NCBI GenBank assembly: GCA_034509735.1
Contig: JACGWO010000002.1
Location: forward strand, 40,541,855-40,605,854
DNA length: 64,000 nucleotides
Source: Sesamum alatum
Lineage: Eukaryota; Streptophyta; Magnoliopsida; Lamiales; Pedaliaceae
Direction: 5' to 3'
A model generated the notes under the pieces. That model had not been told where the DNA came from. It saw nothing but the letters and a program-made list of their open reading frames with translations, and made no database searches. Every line of letters begins with the position of its first letter. Within the stretch, counting starts at the first letter, position 1. Shown piece by piece: positions 46,954 to 60,742 of this stretch. The translations under genes and the position numbers were made by a program.

Positions 46954-47496
46954 GCATATTTACACCACGCTCTCCTGATATTTGATTTAATTATATATAA
47001 ATATTTATAATTTAAAAAATTGTATTTAGTATATATTTAAAATTTATTGTTATCTAATAAATAGATTTATTTGTTAGTTAAGGTTCACTGAATTTTTTAA
47101 TATGTGAAAAAAAAAATGATAAAATTCATATTTACTCTCGATTGACTTATTACGGACTTATTGTAGGTCAAATAAATTTTATTCTGACCAAACTATCCTT
47201 ATAATGGCAATGATATATCTCCGCACATTCATTAGCGTATTAAGTTATGTAGGGGTAGTTTGGTTAGAAAAAGTTTAAATTTTGCCTACAATAGGTTATA
47301 ATAAGTCAATTGAGGGTAAATATAAATTTTTATTAAATTATTTTTACAAATATCAGCAAATTCGATGAATTTTGACTAATGAGAGATCTATTTGTTAGAC
47401 AGAAATAACCTCATGGGTACTAGGTGTAATTTTTCTAACCACGTGGGGTTTACATTTAATTACATCAAGTTTTAAGGGAGAGCGGTGTAACTATCC
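46954..47496. mobile_element. MITE-B copy 4
   Basis: About 543 bp. The left end GCATATTTACACCACGCTCTCC is diverged; the right end GGGAGAGCGGTGTAACTATCC is clear. Interior blocks (CTCGATTGACTTATTACGG, GGGGTAGTTTGGTTAG) match copy 1. A SINE head fragment (TTTAGTTGACGAAGTTGAAG) follows at about 47518. Confidence 0.8.
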
Positions 47497-47569
47497 AAAA
47501 AAAACTCAATAAAATTTATTTAGTTGACGAAGTTGAAGTCTCATGGTCAAAAGATCATACAGAATAATT

Positions 47570-50500
47570 AATTTGCTAGGAGCCGTTGAATGTGATTAAT
47601 TTCAAGGCACTTTTTAAAAGACTAGTCAAAAGCACGTGCGTTGCATATTATTCGTATTATGTCAATAATTGTTATATTGTAATAGTAAAATAAATATATA
47701 AATAAATATGTGTTAACTAAATTTAATAGGTACTTTATAAAACAAAAAATATATTGTTACAAAGTAAAAACATACAGTTAAAAAAATAAAATATTTTTTC
47801 TCCACTTTAATTATTATTTATATGATAAATTATATTTTTTATACTTGCAATATATGCATTTTTTTTTTAGTATAAGTAAATTCAAATTCATATAAGTAAA
47901 TTTAGGTCAAGATAATTATATACATACACAACAAATACGTAAAACACACACACATACACAAACTATATGTATATGTGTGTGTGTAGAAATATTCAAGTAA
48001 ATAAATATATCATGAACAATTAATTGGATAAATTGAATTGAAAAGGTGTATATCCAAACAATACTATCATTTAATATTTATGTATTTATTTAATCATTAA
48101 TTCTTTTTTATTTAGTATCAAAGTTCTCTAGAGTTAAAAATTTATATTTTTTGTTTATGTTTTTCTATAAATTAATCTTAATTTGTACTTCAGAGTTATA
48201 GTAGATGGACAATATGCAATTAGTGTCAAAAAATTAGAAAACTATCATATCACATATCCAAATCATAAAAAAGAATGTTACTTTTAAACAACTATAGTTA
48301 TTATCTCATAGGAAGTACATACGCCTATCACCTAAAAAAACTCTTTATTTATTTGAAAATCTAATGTAATTAAAATGTTACATTAGAAGAAAACACATTG
48401 CTAATTTTTAATTGAAAAACTTAGAACATAAAATTGATACTTGGTATTTATATTTAAATTATATTATTATTAAAAGAAAAGTATCCCTCTTTTTCTATTA
48501 TTTAGTACATGATAATTATTATATCATTAGGTATTAGAAAAAAAACGCTTTCAAGAAAGTTTTTGAATATTTCATACGTCTTGTGGTATAGATATCAATA
48601 TTTTATATATAAAATACATATCTTGTACAAATTTATGTTTATACTTAAAAAGAAAAGTTGTCTATGATCAAATAATGATTAAAGAAAGCTTTTAAATTAA
48701 AATTCTAGAAACCCCTAGTTGATAAACCATTAAAAATCAAATGATTAATTTCATTTTAAAAATTCACTTAATTAATAGCTCCCTTGAATCTTCTCCTATG
48801 TTTCATTAATAGACTTATCATCATCAAATTTTTTTATACGAAGGTAGGTATTTTTACATTTTAGATTTTGCCCTCTTATAAACTTTTAGATTTTATAATT
48901 AATTCTCTCCATAATACTTATCTTTCATCTCTCTATTGTGATGATAAATTCACCATTGTTTCATGTGGAAAGATTGCTAATTAGTCTTTTTGTTCTTTTG
49001 CCTTCTATTGAAATTTTAAACCTTATAATTATTTCTCTCTATAATATTAATTTTCCATCCTTCTATTCATTTCAGTTATACGATATGACATTACTTTTTA
49101 CATTCCTATATTTATAATAAAAAATTATTATTTAAATTAATCCATATTTTAAATTTGCATCAGAAATGAAATAAGATTTTAATTTTTTTTCCTAGTTGTG
49201 CGAAACAAGGACAAAATAAATAATTAGTTTTTTCTTTATTTTTAAACTATCAATAAAGTTGTTTATAATGGTTTTTATTTTCTTGTAATAATCTCTTTAC
49301 TTTCAATATTACTCCTCGTGTTGGTGGAAAATAGTCTAAATTAACGAACAATATTGCATATAATGAATTGAATGGAATAAGCATAAAAACCATTGACTAA
49401 TTTTATTAAGTTTGAGTCTAATTAAAAATATAAATGTATAGAAATTAAATTACTTATTATAGAAAATGATGTAGTAGAATTCTTACAGACCGAGTAGTCA
49501 GTCCATTATATAATCAACAAATCATAGACTTATTTAATTCATAAAATAAATTTTGAATATTATTGTTGTGATTTTATCATTAATATTATAAAGATGATTA
49601 ATTATGAAACCACTTATGAAATAATTGATCTTATTCTAAGTTGGTATTTCACAAATAATTGATCTTAACATAAACTTATTTAATGTCCTTGTTTCTAATG
49701 GAAGTTTACTTTAATTGAACTTGCGGTATTATACTATTAATTAGGTACCCGGGATATTATTTATAGACACAAACAAAAATAAAGCATCTCTAGTTACTCA
49801 TATTTTTGTAATATCTTATTAAAATTTAACTTACATTAAATTAATGGTAAATATTCAGAACCCAAATAAATTGACTAATAATTAGGTTCCAAATTATAAT
49901 CCATATTAAATTTGGGCTTTACATATTTTCAAGATAATAAATTCTCAATAGATTCATACTAAACATGGGCCTTAAGTTTCTTGATAGATTGATTCAAGAT
50001 AAAATGCATAATTTTTAAGTTCAAGCCACCTAAGTCTTGTTCATGCCTTGAAAATAAAACCTACACACACAATAAGACACCTCTCAAAATACACACACAC
50101 ACAGACAATAGGATACAAGCCAAATCCTAACAAATCAAGTCCAAAATAAGTCCAAAGCTTCTACATCTTCCAAAGCTATCCAATCGCAAAGGTTCTACAT
50201 CTTCATTGACATCAAAGGCTTGATATCATATTTCAAGATAGCTTGTGATTTTCACCCAAAACAAGACAAACAAGCCAGGGGTTTTTTTTTTATCTTTTAT
50301 TTTTTGTAAAATCTTTCTTTTTAACTTTTCTAATTTCACAAGGGCTAAATTGCATTAACCCAAACTTTAAGTAGCAATATTACATTGTATCTGTCGAAAA
50401 TTTTAACTACTTTTCATTACATCAACCTTTGGAAATGTGTGCTAGAATTTTACTTAATCAACAAAAGGTCATTCTTCTACTGCTATTCTAAGTGGATGAC

Positions 50501-53265
50501 TTTTACGATAATATTACTGATAGTGAACTTTTTTTGTTATTGTTTCTTTTTATAATTTTATATTTAACTACATACTAATTTTTATTATTGTTTTATTTAA
50601 TAATTAAAAATATTATAACTTAATTTACAAAAGAATGCAATCTAACTCAAAGTAAAAAAGACCTCAAACTAATTTGTATTAATCAGGATGCCCAAAAGAA
50701 TGTAATTCTTAAAATGCTAATTTAGCTCATCTGACTCCCTTCTTCATCCTTTATTAAATGTTTTATTTATTTATCTTTGTACTTGACAATATTTATTTTT
50801 TTCAATTATTTTATCCTTTTTTAATTAATCCAATATTATTTTCCTGTTCTGTATTCTATTAAATTTTTTTCGTGGGATCTTCTTTTCCCCATATGTTATG
50901 GATTTGTGACCTTAATAACTAATTCTTATTTATTATTAAAAATAGTCCTTACGAAAAAGTATAAATTTATTTTCATATCGGAACATACATTGCCGGGATT
51001 CACACTTTAATTGTAGTATAATATAATACAATATAATCTAATAAAATAGTACTTAATATGTTTGTTATTTATTGAAATTTTAGCTTAATATTTATATATA
51101 TAGTTCATTTAGAGTTTATCATATATAACCTAACAAATTAATTTTTTATAATATTTAAGTCTATTTTGACAAATTAATTGAATTGTAATAATCATTAACT
51201 TTTATTTTGGTTGCAATTCTTGTAGCTAGTTTCTCTTTTTCTTTTACTACACATTAATAAATAATCACACACACGTGCGCGCACACACACACACACACAT
51301 ATATATATTGCATATTATTGTACTATATATATTACTATGACTATTAGTATTATTATTCTCACCTATTTATTAGTCATACTTCTCTATGTTGAAATAATAC
51401 TCTGGTAAAATTACCCTTATACATGCAGCTTTAGGAATATTTCATACTATTTAATTTTTGTAATCGACTAAAGAATGCCTTGTTAAATTATGAATAACAA
51501 TCATAAAAGTATAGTAGAAAATATAAACATCCATATCATGATTCCAAGTTCTAGCAGTTAAGAAGCTACACTAAAAAAAAAGAACACAATTTGTGACAAA
51601 AATGATATCTTCTACAGCTTATGTCAATAATTTCTATCGCAATTGTTAGAATTTGTAATTATTATGATTGCTTATTTTTTTAGTACATTTTTATGATTCT
51701 TACTAAAATCTAATAAGGGGTAATTTAGTTATTATAAATATTAAAAAATACAAAAAAAGAATTCATTATTATGTCCAAAGTATTGCACCACACGCATATA
51801 TAATTACGTATGTCTTTTTACATATTTAATCTTTATTAATTAAGTCTACATAAATATTACAAAATAAAGTAAAATAAAATGAGAAGAGTAATAAGTATGA
51901 TTAGTCAATTATTCATTTAAATTTTAATACATGTCAAGTTGATAATCCTCAGATACAATGACCTACTTAATAAATATTTTTACGATATCTATTATAATCT
52001 TTATTCATAACTATACTAATAAAATTATAACATGTAATATAAAAAAAATTCTAAGATCTTTTAAATCATTCACACTTTTGATAATAGTATAGACAATGTT
52101 TATCAATGGTTGCATGCCTAGTGTTTTCTTCTTTTTTTTTTTTTTTTTTTTCGAAACACGGATATGTGTGGTGATGGTTTAGGAGTAGGATTTACACCTT
52201 TCAATATTTTTTTTACAATGAGCGATTTCTACTGTATATTGTTACAAATATCAAATCTTGTACACTTTCATTTTTTTCTATTATATTAGAGATGATTAAA
52301 AAAAAATCATATAAAGTATCTATTAATTATACCTCAAATGCTTAAATCACATTTTAATCTATCTTACTACAAAAGTATTCACTTTACATCATTAGTAATT
52401 TAATTCATTCTCATTTTTCTTTTGACCTATGTTACTCTTCAAAATATTTGCTTTACATGACAATTCATTTAATTATTTTCATTTGTCATCTAATATATTT
52501 TAACATGTAAGTAATCTAACTAATTCTCATTTATATCTATGTTGAAAATTTTCTGAACATTAAATCCTTTCAATATTCATTAATTTTTTTAGTCACTCCT
52601 TGTTATATCCTAGGGGTATTTTTGATCAGGTAAGTATATTATATTATGGATATAAAATACTAAAAATATTATATGTGTAAATAAGCATAATGTAAAAGTA
52701 ATTAATAGGAATAAATATAGATAACGTGAAAGTAATTAATAAGAATAAATGTGTAATGTGAAAAGTAATTAATAAAAAATAATAAGCATATTACTTTTTT
52801 ATCCTTAAAAAGTTAGTATACAAGATAAAAAATTAATATTACAAGGTTAATTTAGTCCAATAAAAAAGAAAGAAACCAAAATACCTATTCATACTTTTAT
52901 ATAGACTAGAAAGCATGACGTGCGATGCCCGTGTACAAATATATTATTTATGTTAAGTTCATGATATTATTCTTATTTTTCTCATTGAAACATTAGTATT
53001 ATACAAATATATTTTCAAATAAATTGATAATAATTATTTAAATTGATAAGGAAACTATTCAATTCTATTATTTGTAATTCACTTTCTAAATTAATTGTTA
53101 CTATTGAAAAAAAAAAGATATTCCCCAAAATTGAACTTTTGTATTTCGTTTATTCACTAATGATTGTTTCATTATCATGTATCAAACCAATTAATATGAA
53201 AATATAAAATAATGATATTCAAAAAATTAATATTAAAATAAATATAATTAGTCAAAGCTCCTTAA
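47570..53265. other. Very AT-rich DNA without genes
   Basis: I see no gene over about 5.7 kb; stops are dense in all frames. GACTAGTCAAAAGCACGTGCG (47619) and GACTAGAAAGCATGACGTGCG (52908) are related GC-rich motifs of unknown origin. There are CA/TA microsatellites near 47948-47985, 50086-50102 and 51262-51308. Confidence 0.35.
51262..51308. repeat. Compound (CA)n/(GC)/(TA)n microsatellite
   Basis: ACACACACGTGCGCGCACACA leads into a CA run and then TA units. It contains an alternating purine-pyrimidine stretch with a short palindrome at its start. Confidence 0.9.
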
Positions 53266-53269
53266 CTTG

Positions 53270-53765
53270 GATAGAAGAAATTCCAATTTAATAAAATAAA
53301 TTGATCAATTTTATTTGTTGGTTTTGTTATGCCTATTTTTTTTGTTACATTTTGTATGTGTCTGTTGTATGTTTTGTTTTACTACTATATTTGAATGTCA
53401 TTTATTTTTAATTTATCGACACTATTACAAACTAATTATTTATTGACTATTGTTATAAAACTATAATCAAATTGGACCATAGTACCAATATTTGTGTTGT
53501 AAGATCCTATAATGTATGTTAATCATATTTCAGTATCAACTTTTTTATAAGCATTATTTACATGTTTTATTAGCTTCTAAAATTTAAAATTTTATTGCAT
53601 AAAACTTTATTTTTCACCTTTATAAAAGAAACAATAGATGTAAAAGTAAAACATTCAAGATTATCTAATACTAAAAAAATCAAGTGCTAAAAGATTGACT
53701 CAATAGTTGATTTTTCATAAGCAAATTCAATTAATAATATTCTATTCATATATCAATTTTTATTA
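53270..53765. repeat. Diverged long direct repeat, copy 1
   Basis: This stretch shares ordered blocks with 54580-55250: AGAAGAAATTCC, TTTGAATGTC, ATTTATTGACTATT, ACCAATATTTGTRTTGTAAG, ACATTCAAGATTATC and CAATAGTTGA. Spacing differs, so indels have accumulated. It is probably an old transposon of unknown class. Confidence 0.65.
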
Positions 53766-54065
53766 TCTTTAGTACTCATGCTTTTTAAACTTTTAAGTTA
53801 TTTTTAAAAATTTATTATTGAAAAAATATATATTAATCTCATTGGCTTATTTATTTAGCATCTTTTTTTTCTAATTTCAACATAATTATAACTCAATTTT
53901 TATTTATTATTTTATTGTACTAAGTTTATTCTCAAAATTATTAATTTTCTTAATATGAAAATGTAATTGTACTAATGTGTTAGTATATAATTATTTTAAA
54001 ATTTTATACTTTTAATTTTTATTGTGTTAATGTTTAGTCACCATTTGACTTTTCTTATTTTCATA

Positions 54066-54270
54066 AGGGGAAATAGCATTTTCCAATCCGTAACTTAGGT
54101 CCTTTGCATTTTAATTTGATCCATTGATTTTGGGATTCTCACTTTTGGTTCCATAAATATTAAAAAGTAGCAATTTTGGTTCCATTACACATTTCCCTCT
54201 GGATATTCAAAAGAAAATTTCATATGGACGTTAAGTGTATAATAATACAAGGGGACCAAATTTTACAACT
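54066..54270. mobile_element. MITE-D fragment (left half)
   Basis: GGGGAAATAGCATTTTCCAATCC, then GGGATTCTCACTTTTGGTTCC and AAAAAGTAGCAATTTTGG, match the left arm of MITE-D copy 1. The right arm is missing. It sits between the two long direct repeats. Confidence 0.72.
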
Positions 54271-54579
54271 TTTATGCACCTTTTAAAGCATAAAAATAGT
54301 TATATATGTTTCGTTAGGACCTAAGATTATGTTAGTTAATTTACTACTCAATAAGACAAGGTCTTAAATTAAATTATTTATTATATTACTATATATATAC
54401 TCTTCTTCAATGTCAATGTCTTGGGGTGCACGGGAAGGGGGACACGGCGTTTTTAGCCTATTAATATTGAAATAAAATCAATTGGTTAACTCTTTTTTAA
54501 ATTTTCAATATCACTTCTAATTTAATCTTATGATAATTTTTATTTGTAATTAAATTTTGATACTTATTCGTTATTTGAT

Positions 54580-55250
54580 TTTAGAAGAAATTCCTTTTTA
54601 ATAAAATTGATTAATTTTTATTTGTAGGCTTTATTGTGTCTCTTTTCTATTGTTTGATTTTGCTATATTATATTTGTATATGTAGTATGTTTTTTTTTAC
54701 TATATTTTGAATGTCGTTGATTTTTTATTTATTGACACTAAATAAATGATTACAAACTAATAATTTATTGACTATTATTATAAAATTATAATTTAAATGG
54801 ACAATATTACCAATATTTGTATTGTAAGATCCTGATGTTAATTATATTTCAGTATAAACTTTTAAATATTGTCAAAGTATTATTTACATGCTTTATTACC
54901 TTCTACATTTTGAATACTATTGTATAAAATTTTATTTTTTACTTTTATATTGCAATTTTTAATTCTATATGTTTTTAGTTTAACTTATTAATCTTTTTTT
55001 CATATGTACCAATTGATATAATCTATTTAATTAAATAATATATTATATTACAACTTAATTTTTATGTCATATTTGTTGTTGTAATACTTTTATTCTATTA
55101 ACTAATATAAAACAAAATAATAGATGTATAAGTAAAGCATTCAAGATTATCCAATACTAAAAAAAAATCAAGCACTAAGAGATTCACTCAATAGTTGAAT
55201 TTTCACAAGCAATTTCAATTTAATAATATCATATCCATATATCAATTTTA
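54580..55250. repeat. Diverged long direct repeat, copy 2
   Basis: The longer partner of 53270-53765, in the same orientation, with extra sequence near 54960-55110. No coding capacity is seen in either copy. Confidence 0.65.
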
Positions 55251-55905
55251 ATTTGTAATTAAATTTTGATATTTATTCATTATTATATATATATATATAT
55301 AAGTTTAGATTAGTATTTTATATATTATTCATGTGTAGTTTATTTTAAATTTTAATGTGTCATGGTAAATTAAAACTTTCTTAATAGAAGTAAGATTTTC
55401 TTCTAGCAAAGTAATTGTGTTGAAATATTATTTGGCATATTAATTTTTTTAGTTGGTTCATTCTCTAAGTAGTTTAGAGTAATTAAGACTCTTAAACATT
55501 CTTCTTATACAATTTTATTTTTTCTATAACTAATTTTATAATATAATTTTCTGTGAATGTTATTAAAATTTAATGCGTGTCAGACCTGTGTAATTGGGCT
55601 CATTCATGATTCATGATTAGAAGCAACTTATTAAAATTCTGTGTAATTGGATTCATTTATGATTCACTATCTAGGTTTTTTATCCTAAATGTATAGGGAG
55701 GAGGTTCAGAATATTTAGAATTCTAAATTGTTAAAATTTCCAAAATCTGTAATATAATAATTAATAATATTTAAATGAGGGTATATTTGTCTTTTCACAA
55801 TGGGGAACAAACAACTTGAGTATTTACACATTTATATAGAGTATAGATATGGATATAGATATAGAAAATCAACTAGTTAAATTATTGTATATATATTAAG
55901 ATTTC

Positions 55906-56162
55906 GGGTAAATTACGTTGATACCTCCTGAGGTTAGTTCACATTACACAAACACCATCTGTCTTTTGCAAAATTACAGCTGCACCTCCTAAGGGGTGTT
56001 AGTGTAATGTTTTCCAGGGGGTGTTTGTGTAAGCTTTGACTTTGAATAGGGGTGTAATTGTAATACAAGTATAACCTCAAGGAGTGTAACTATAATTTTA
56101 TAAAAGACAAGGGGTATTTATATATTTTGGTATAATCTCAGGAGGTGATACTGTCATTTACC
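55906..56162. mobile_element. Short MITE-H (related to MITE-A ends)
   Basis: About 257 bp: GGGTAAATTACGTTGATACC at the left and, inverted, GGTAAATGACAGTATCACC at the right. The subterminal TCCTGAGGTTAG resembles MITE-A and MITE-B. No matching target duplication was found. Confidence 0.65.
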
Positions 56163-56319
56163 TGATTATTTAAAGACTAAATGTATAAGTTGCGTGTATA
56201 ATGAATGATTTTAATTTAAAATAAACAATATTACAAAAATGGGTTAATATACACACATATTAGAGAATCACTATACAAAGTGGATTATTCTCCAAGTTAC
56301 AAATGACCACCGGTGTAAA

Positions 56320-56580
56320 GTAATGGTAAATCAATATTGTCACCCACAGTATAAAAATTTAAGTTACGATGAACCAATATTTGTCATTATTTTAGTTATG
56401 ATCAAAATACTTGTGATGATTCCTAGTTATAATTATTTTTTGACGTTGCTTGTTGAAATAACTGTTATACCTATTTCAAAGTCGTGTGTAATTGTTATTT
56501 GCTATAACTTTTCATTTTAAACTATGATAAAAAAGTTTTTGAAAATTTAAATTATGATAATTAACCATAATAAAATGACA
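56320..56580. mobile_element. Possible MITE-E relic
   Basis: GTTACGATGAACCAATATTTG, AGTTATGATCAAAATACTTGTG and TTAACCATAATAAAATGAC resemble interior blocks of the CACTA-type MITE-E copies, but neither CACTA end survives. Confidence 0.4.
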
Positions 56581-56668
56581 GATTATCTTTTAAGTGATAA
56601 CATCTCTTACTAATAGGTGCCAAACGTAAGCAACTTCGTCCAAGTCATTACCAGCTTCCAATTCAGGA

Positions 56669-59640
56669 TTTTTTTTTTTTTTTTTTTTTTGAAAGGGAAA
56701 GAGGAATGCATTAATCCGGCAAATCTGCCAAAGCCAAAGTACAAGCTGGAGAAGGTAAGGAAGTGGTACCTTCCTCCAAACTAAAAGACAGTTTGGCGAG
56801 AGAGTGCGCCACACAATTACCAATTCGTCGAATTAACAAAAAACAACAAGAAACAAAATGACTAGAAATAGATAAAATGTCAAATAAGATAGGGTCTATA
56901 TCAGAGGAGGCCGCAGGTGAAGAGGTGAGTTGAGAATGGATGGAGGCGCAGTCGCCTTCGAGCACAATATGAGACCAACCATGTTTAACAGCAAGTTGAA
57001 TGGCAATTCACAACGCCCAAGCTTCAGCTGCTTCAGGTGATAGGCAACGGTGAAGGCGGCTCGAAATCCATGCAAGACATTTACCGTCCGAGTTACGAGC
57101 TACTACTCTAACTCCAAAATCTCCATCAGATTGGAAAATAGCAGCGTCCGTGTTAATCTTCACTGTGCCGGGAACAGGAGCAGACCAGGCCGAGGGTGCA
57201 GAGGGGGTTTTCAAGTTGTCATGCAGCTCGAGTAATCCACAGTATGTGCTCAGGAAATTCCGAGCCGACGACACAGTCAGTTCCGGCGGAATATCTTCAT
57301 TGCTTGTCCATCTGCGGTTTCGAGCCCACCAAATATACCAACAAATCACAAGAAAAATACGTCCATCCTGAGGATCAAGGTTACATAACACCTGAAAAAT
57401 TCAATCTCGTGCATTTGTTGTCCAATCCGAGATAAGCGCCCAACGTAAATCTGATAAACACCACACCATCCTACTGAACGGGCATAATAGGAAGGTGTGT
57501 CTGTCATCCTCCTCGCTCGATTGACAGAACAGGCAAACAACATCAGAACCAGGAATGCGTCGCACCAAGTTAGATCCCACCGGGAGCGAGTTCGAACAGA
57601 GCCTCCATCCAAAAACGCGGATTTTGTGTAATCTTAGCATTCCAAACACGTCTCCAGCCATCCCGTAGATCCTGTGAGTTCGTATCTGAGCAGTCTGGAT
57701 GTCCACGTCTTGCTAAATCAAAGGCCAAACGATATGCCGATTTAACGGAGAAGGTGCCCGGTTTAGTGTAATGCCACACAATGCTATCATCAAGAAGGTG
57801 ATTGCTGGTAGGAATTGAGAGAATAGCCTCACAGTCCGGAGGCTCAAAGATCAAATCGAGAAATTGCACATTCCAGTCATGAGTATTAGGAATTAATAAA
57901 TGACTAACCGTAGTTTGAGGGGGCAGTGGGTCGAGCACCTTATTTGGATGGAAGGAGGGAGACATTGGGATCCAGGGTGAATCCAAATTCGAGCTTTCAT
58001 TCCATTACTGATACGCCACCGATACCCCGCAAGAATGATATCTTTTGAAGAAAAGATACTTCGCCATGTGAATGAAGGCCGATGTCCGATGTCCGCTTCC
58101 AGGATCGTCGAGTCCGGATAGTAGCGCGCCCGAAGGAGTTGTCCTACCAGTGACTCGGGCTGAGTAAAGAGGCGCCAGAATTGTTTAGCAAGTATGGCAG
58201 AATTAAAGGCTCTCAGGTCCCGGAGTCCGAGTCCACCTTTCAATTTCGTAGTACAAAGTCTATCCCATGAGAGCCAATGGATTTTCCGATTGTCTGCGGA
58301 GTGCCACCAAAAGTTCGCAATCATTGATTCAACCTCACGGATAAAACCCTCCGGAAGACGGAAAACCCCCATAGGGTACGTCGGGATAGCTTGTATAATG
58401 GCCTTAATCAAAATCTCTTTTCCGGCTGATGAAAGTTTTTTTTCTCCCCACAAAAAGAGTTTCTTCCATATACGGTCACGTAGAGAGTCGAAAATAGCCT
58501 TCTTAGATCGACCCACAACCGATGGTAAGCCAAGGTATTTATCATGACGGTCCGCCCTACAATCTGCAACCCGGCCAAGATAGAAGCCATCAAATGTTCC
58601 GGGGTATTTTTACTGAAGACAATAACCGATTTCTGAAGGTTAATCTCCTGACCCGATGCTTTACCATAAACCTGCAGGAGAGATTTGATACAATCCATGG
58701 CCTCGGGGGAGGCTTGAGAGCATAAAAGGGTATCATCGACAAAGAATAAATGAGAGATACTAGGGGCTTTTCGACAGATCCTAATACCTTCAAGTACGCC
58801 GAAATTTTCAGCACGACAGATCAAGGCGCTAAGAACCTCCGTACATAGTAGAAAGAGATAGGGTGAGAGAGGGTTCCCTTGTCGCAGGCCCCGTTCAGGA
58901 ATGATGCTATCGAATTGCCTGCCACTCAAAATGAAGGAATACGAGACAGAGAAGACGCAGAGTGAAACAAGCTCAATAAAATGATCATGGAATCCTAATT
59001 TAAAAAGTATCTGCCGGAGGAAGCCCCATTCGACCTTGTCATACGCCTTACTTATGTCCAATTTAAGTGCCATTTGACCCTTCTTACCCCAATTTTTGTT
59101 CTTAAGAAAATAATTAATTTCAAAAGAAATAAGAACGTTATCAATAATAAGCCTGCCTGGGATAAAAGCCGATTGAGTAGGAGAGATAATTTTATCAAGT
59201 AAGGGTTTCAATCTATTAGCAATACACTTAGTGACAATTCGCATTATCACGTTGCATAAGCTAATAGGCCGAAAGTGCGAAACTAATTCCGGGGAGGTAC
59301 ATTTAGGGATCAAAGAAATATGGGTGAAATTCAAATTAGGATCAAACACAAGATCATTCAAGATATTAAGAACGCAACGGAAAAATCATGCTTAACGATA
59401 TGCCAATATCTTTGATAGAAGATCGGGGGCATACCGTTAGGACTAGGAGATTTGAGGGGGGCCATATGTGATATGGCGAGAGTGATTTCCTCAACAGTAT
59501 ATGGTTTCACCAAATCCGAGTTTATGTCCGAGTCCACCTTACGAGATAAAGCCTCAACTCCCGCTCTAAATCATTGACCGATGGATCCAATTTGGGATTA
59601 TTAATGTACGTAATTTGGTTAAATAGGTAAGTAAAAAATT
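56669..59640 (-). mobile_element. LINE 2: 5'-truncated L1-type retrotransposon
   Basis: The poly(A) tail appears as a run of about 21 T at 56670-56691. Minus-strand coding sequence runs from just beyond it to about 59640, where similarity to the LINE protein stops upstream of the reverse transcriptase. ORF1 and the endonuclease are missing. No convincing target duplication was found. It is a different lineage from LINE 1: its catalytic box is FVDD, and the protein sequences differ. Confidence 0.88.
56711..59640 (-). pseudogene. LINE 2 ORF2 remnant (RT, zf-RVT, RNase H)
   Basis: In minus-strand order: a pre-RT part (YTVEEITLAISHMAPLKSP near 59500) and a long open RT segment at 58408-59361 with LIPKC, FRPISLCNV, SAFIPGR, LKLDISKAYDKVEW, GLRQGNPLSPYLFL and FVDD. 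The thumb and post-RT region follow (LKGGLGLRDLRAFNSAILAK near 58230). The zinc-binding domain has CLFCQSSEEDDRHTFLLC near 57520. RNase H runs from about 57230 (KINTDAAIF) to 56711. Breaks include a shift near 59540, another near 58560 and several in 57400-58000. The TGA at about 57008, in WAL-stop-IAIQLA, looks like a former Arg CGA codon. The reverse transcriptase core is much better kept than in LINE 1, so this insertion may be younger. Confidence 0.9.
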
Positions 59641-60145
59641 GTCATCAACCAATTAGTTGAGCTGACATCGCTTTCCTTTTCAAAAGAGAAGACCTGAGTT
59701 TAAACCCAAATTGTCCTTGACCCATTACCCCCATTTAACTTTTTTAAAAATATAAGTTAAGTGAAAAATTAATAATGAATAATAAGAACAACATTGTACG
59801 CCAAACATAGGTAGTTATATAATAATTCAACCGAAATTGGTCCTCGTTTCGATCATGGTCAAAATCTTTTTTTGTCATTGTTAAGGTAATGTGAATTTGA
59901 ATGAATCCCGTTCAAACTGATTCAACTTTGATAGAATGGTAGGTGTTGAGAAAAATAAGATAGGAGTAAAATTTCAGGTAATTTTTCTTAAAAAATAAAA
60001 TTATTTTATAGACGCGGTTATTATATCATTATATTAATATCACAATAAGTGAATTAATACATCAATGAGTTCCTTGAGAGCAATCAAACTACAAAAAACA
60101 ATAGTATCGTAAATTACACTAAATTTATATAAAGTAAGATAAAAA
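59641..60145. other. Intergenic DNA with a SINE-like head
   Basis: CCAATTAGTTGAGCTGACATC and GACCTGAGTTTAAACCC (59649-59716) have the spacing of a tRNA-derived SINE head. The rest is AT-rich with nothing recognised. Confidence 0.35.
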
Positions 60146-60149
60146 ATCA

Positions 60150-60555
60150 CATATTATTTGAAAAATTACAAATACATCATTATTATTTGAAAAATTGTAA
60201 ATACCCCTGGTTGATTTTAACGTTTGTCTAACAACGAGCCCAGTTCGTTAATTTTCGTTAGGTTTTCATCCAATTTTTATGATGAAATATCCAAATTGTC
60301 CTTTCGTATTATAATTATGCTGCTATATATTTTTCATAATTTTTTTTTTAAAAAAAATGAACTAATATGCTTGAATTATTTACCTTATCCATCCTATTTT
60401 TTCAAACGTGTTTCTGGCAAAACAAAAATACTAAGGGTAAAGTAGTATTTTCTACCTTACTATCTAGGGGCTACATAATTATATTTCACTGTAATGAGAT
60501 ATTTATAATTTTTCAAATAACGAGGGGTATAATTTACGAGTATGACCAAATATAG
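60150..60555. mobile_element. MITE-A relative (diverged)
   Basis: TTATTTGAAAAATTACAAATAC at the left, and TTTATAATTTTTCAAATAACGAGG at the right, match the inner terminal blocks of MITE-A. The extreme ends are decayed. Confidence 0.55.
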
Positions 60556-60742
60556 AATTTTACTAACTTCCCTTTGGTCACGAGAACCCAACATTTTTAA
60601 TTTTTAATTTTTGGAGTGTTTGATTTTGTTTTGTGGAGATAGAGAGAGAAAAATAGATAAATAAGTATACATTAGAAATAGCGTGTATGTTTGGATTTAT
60701 TTTTAAAGATAACTTAAAATAGTACGTAAAATATGTGTTGTA

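Noticed and set aside
56657..59599. TCCAATTCAGGATT / TCCAATTTGGGATT as a target duplication of LINE 2
   Set aside because: It matches at 12 of 14, but LINE-like protein sequence (TYLFNQ, NNPKLDPSVNDLE) continues beyond the right copy, so that copy is inside the element.
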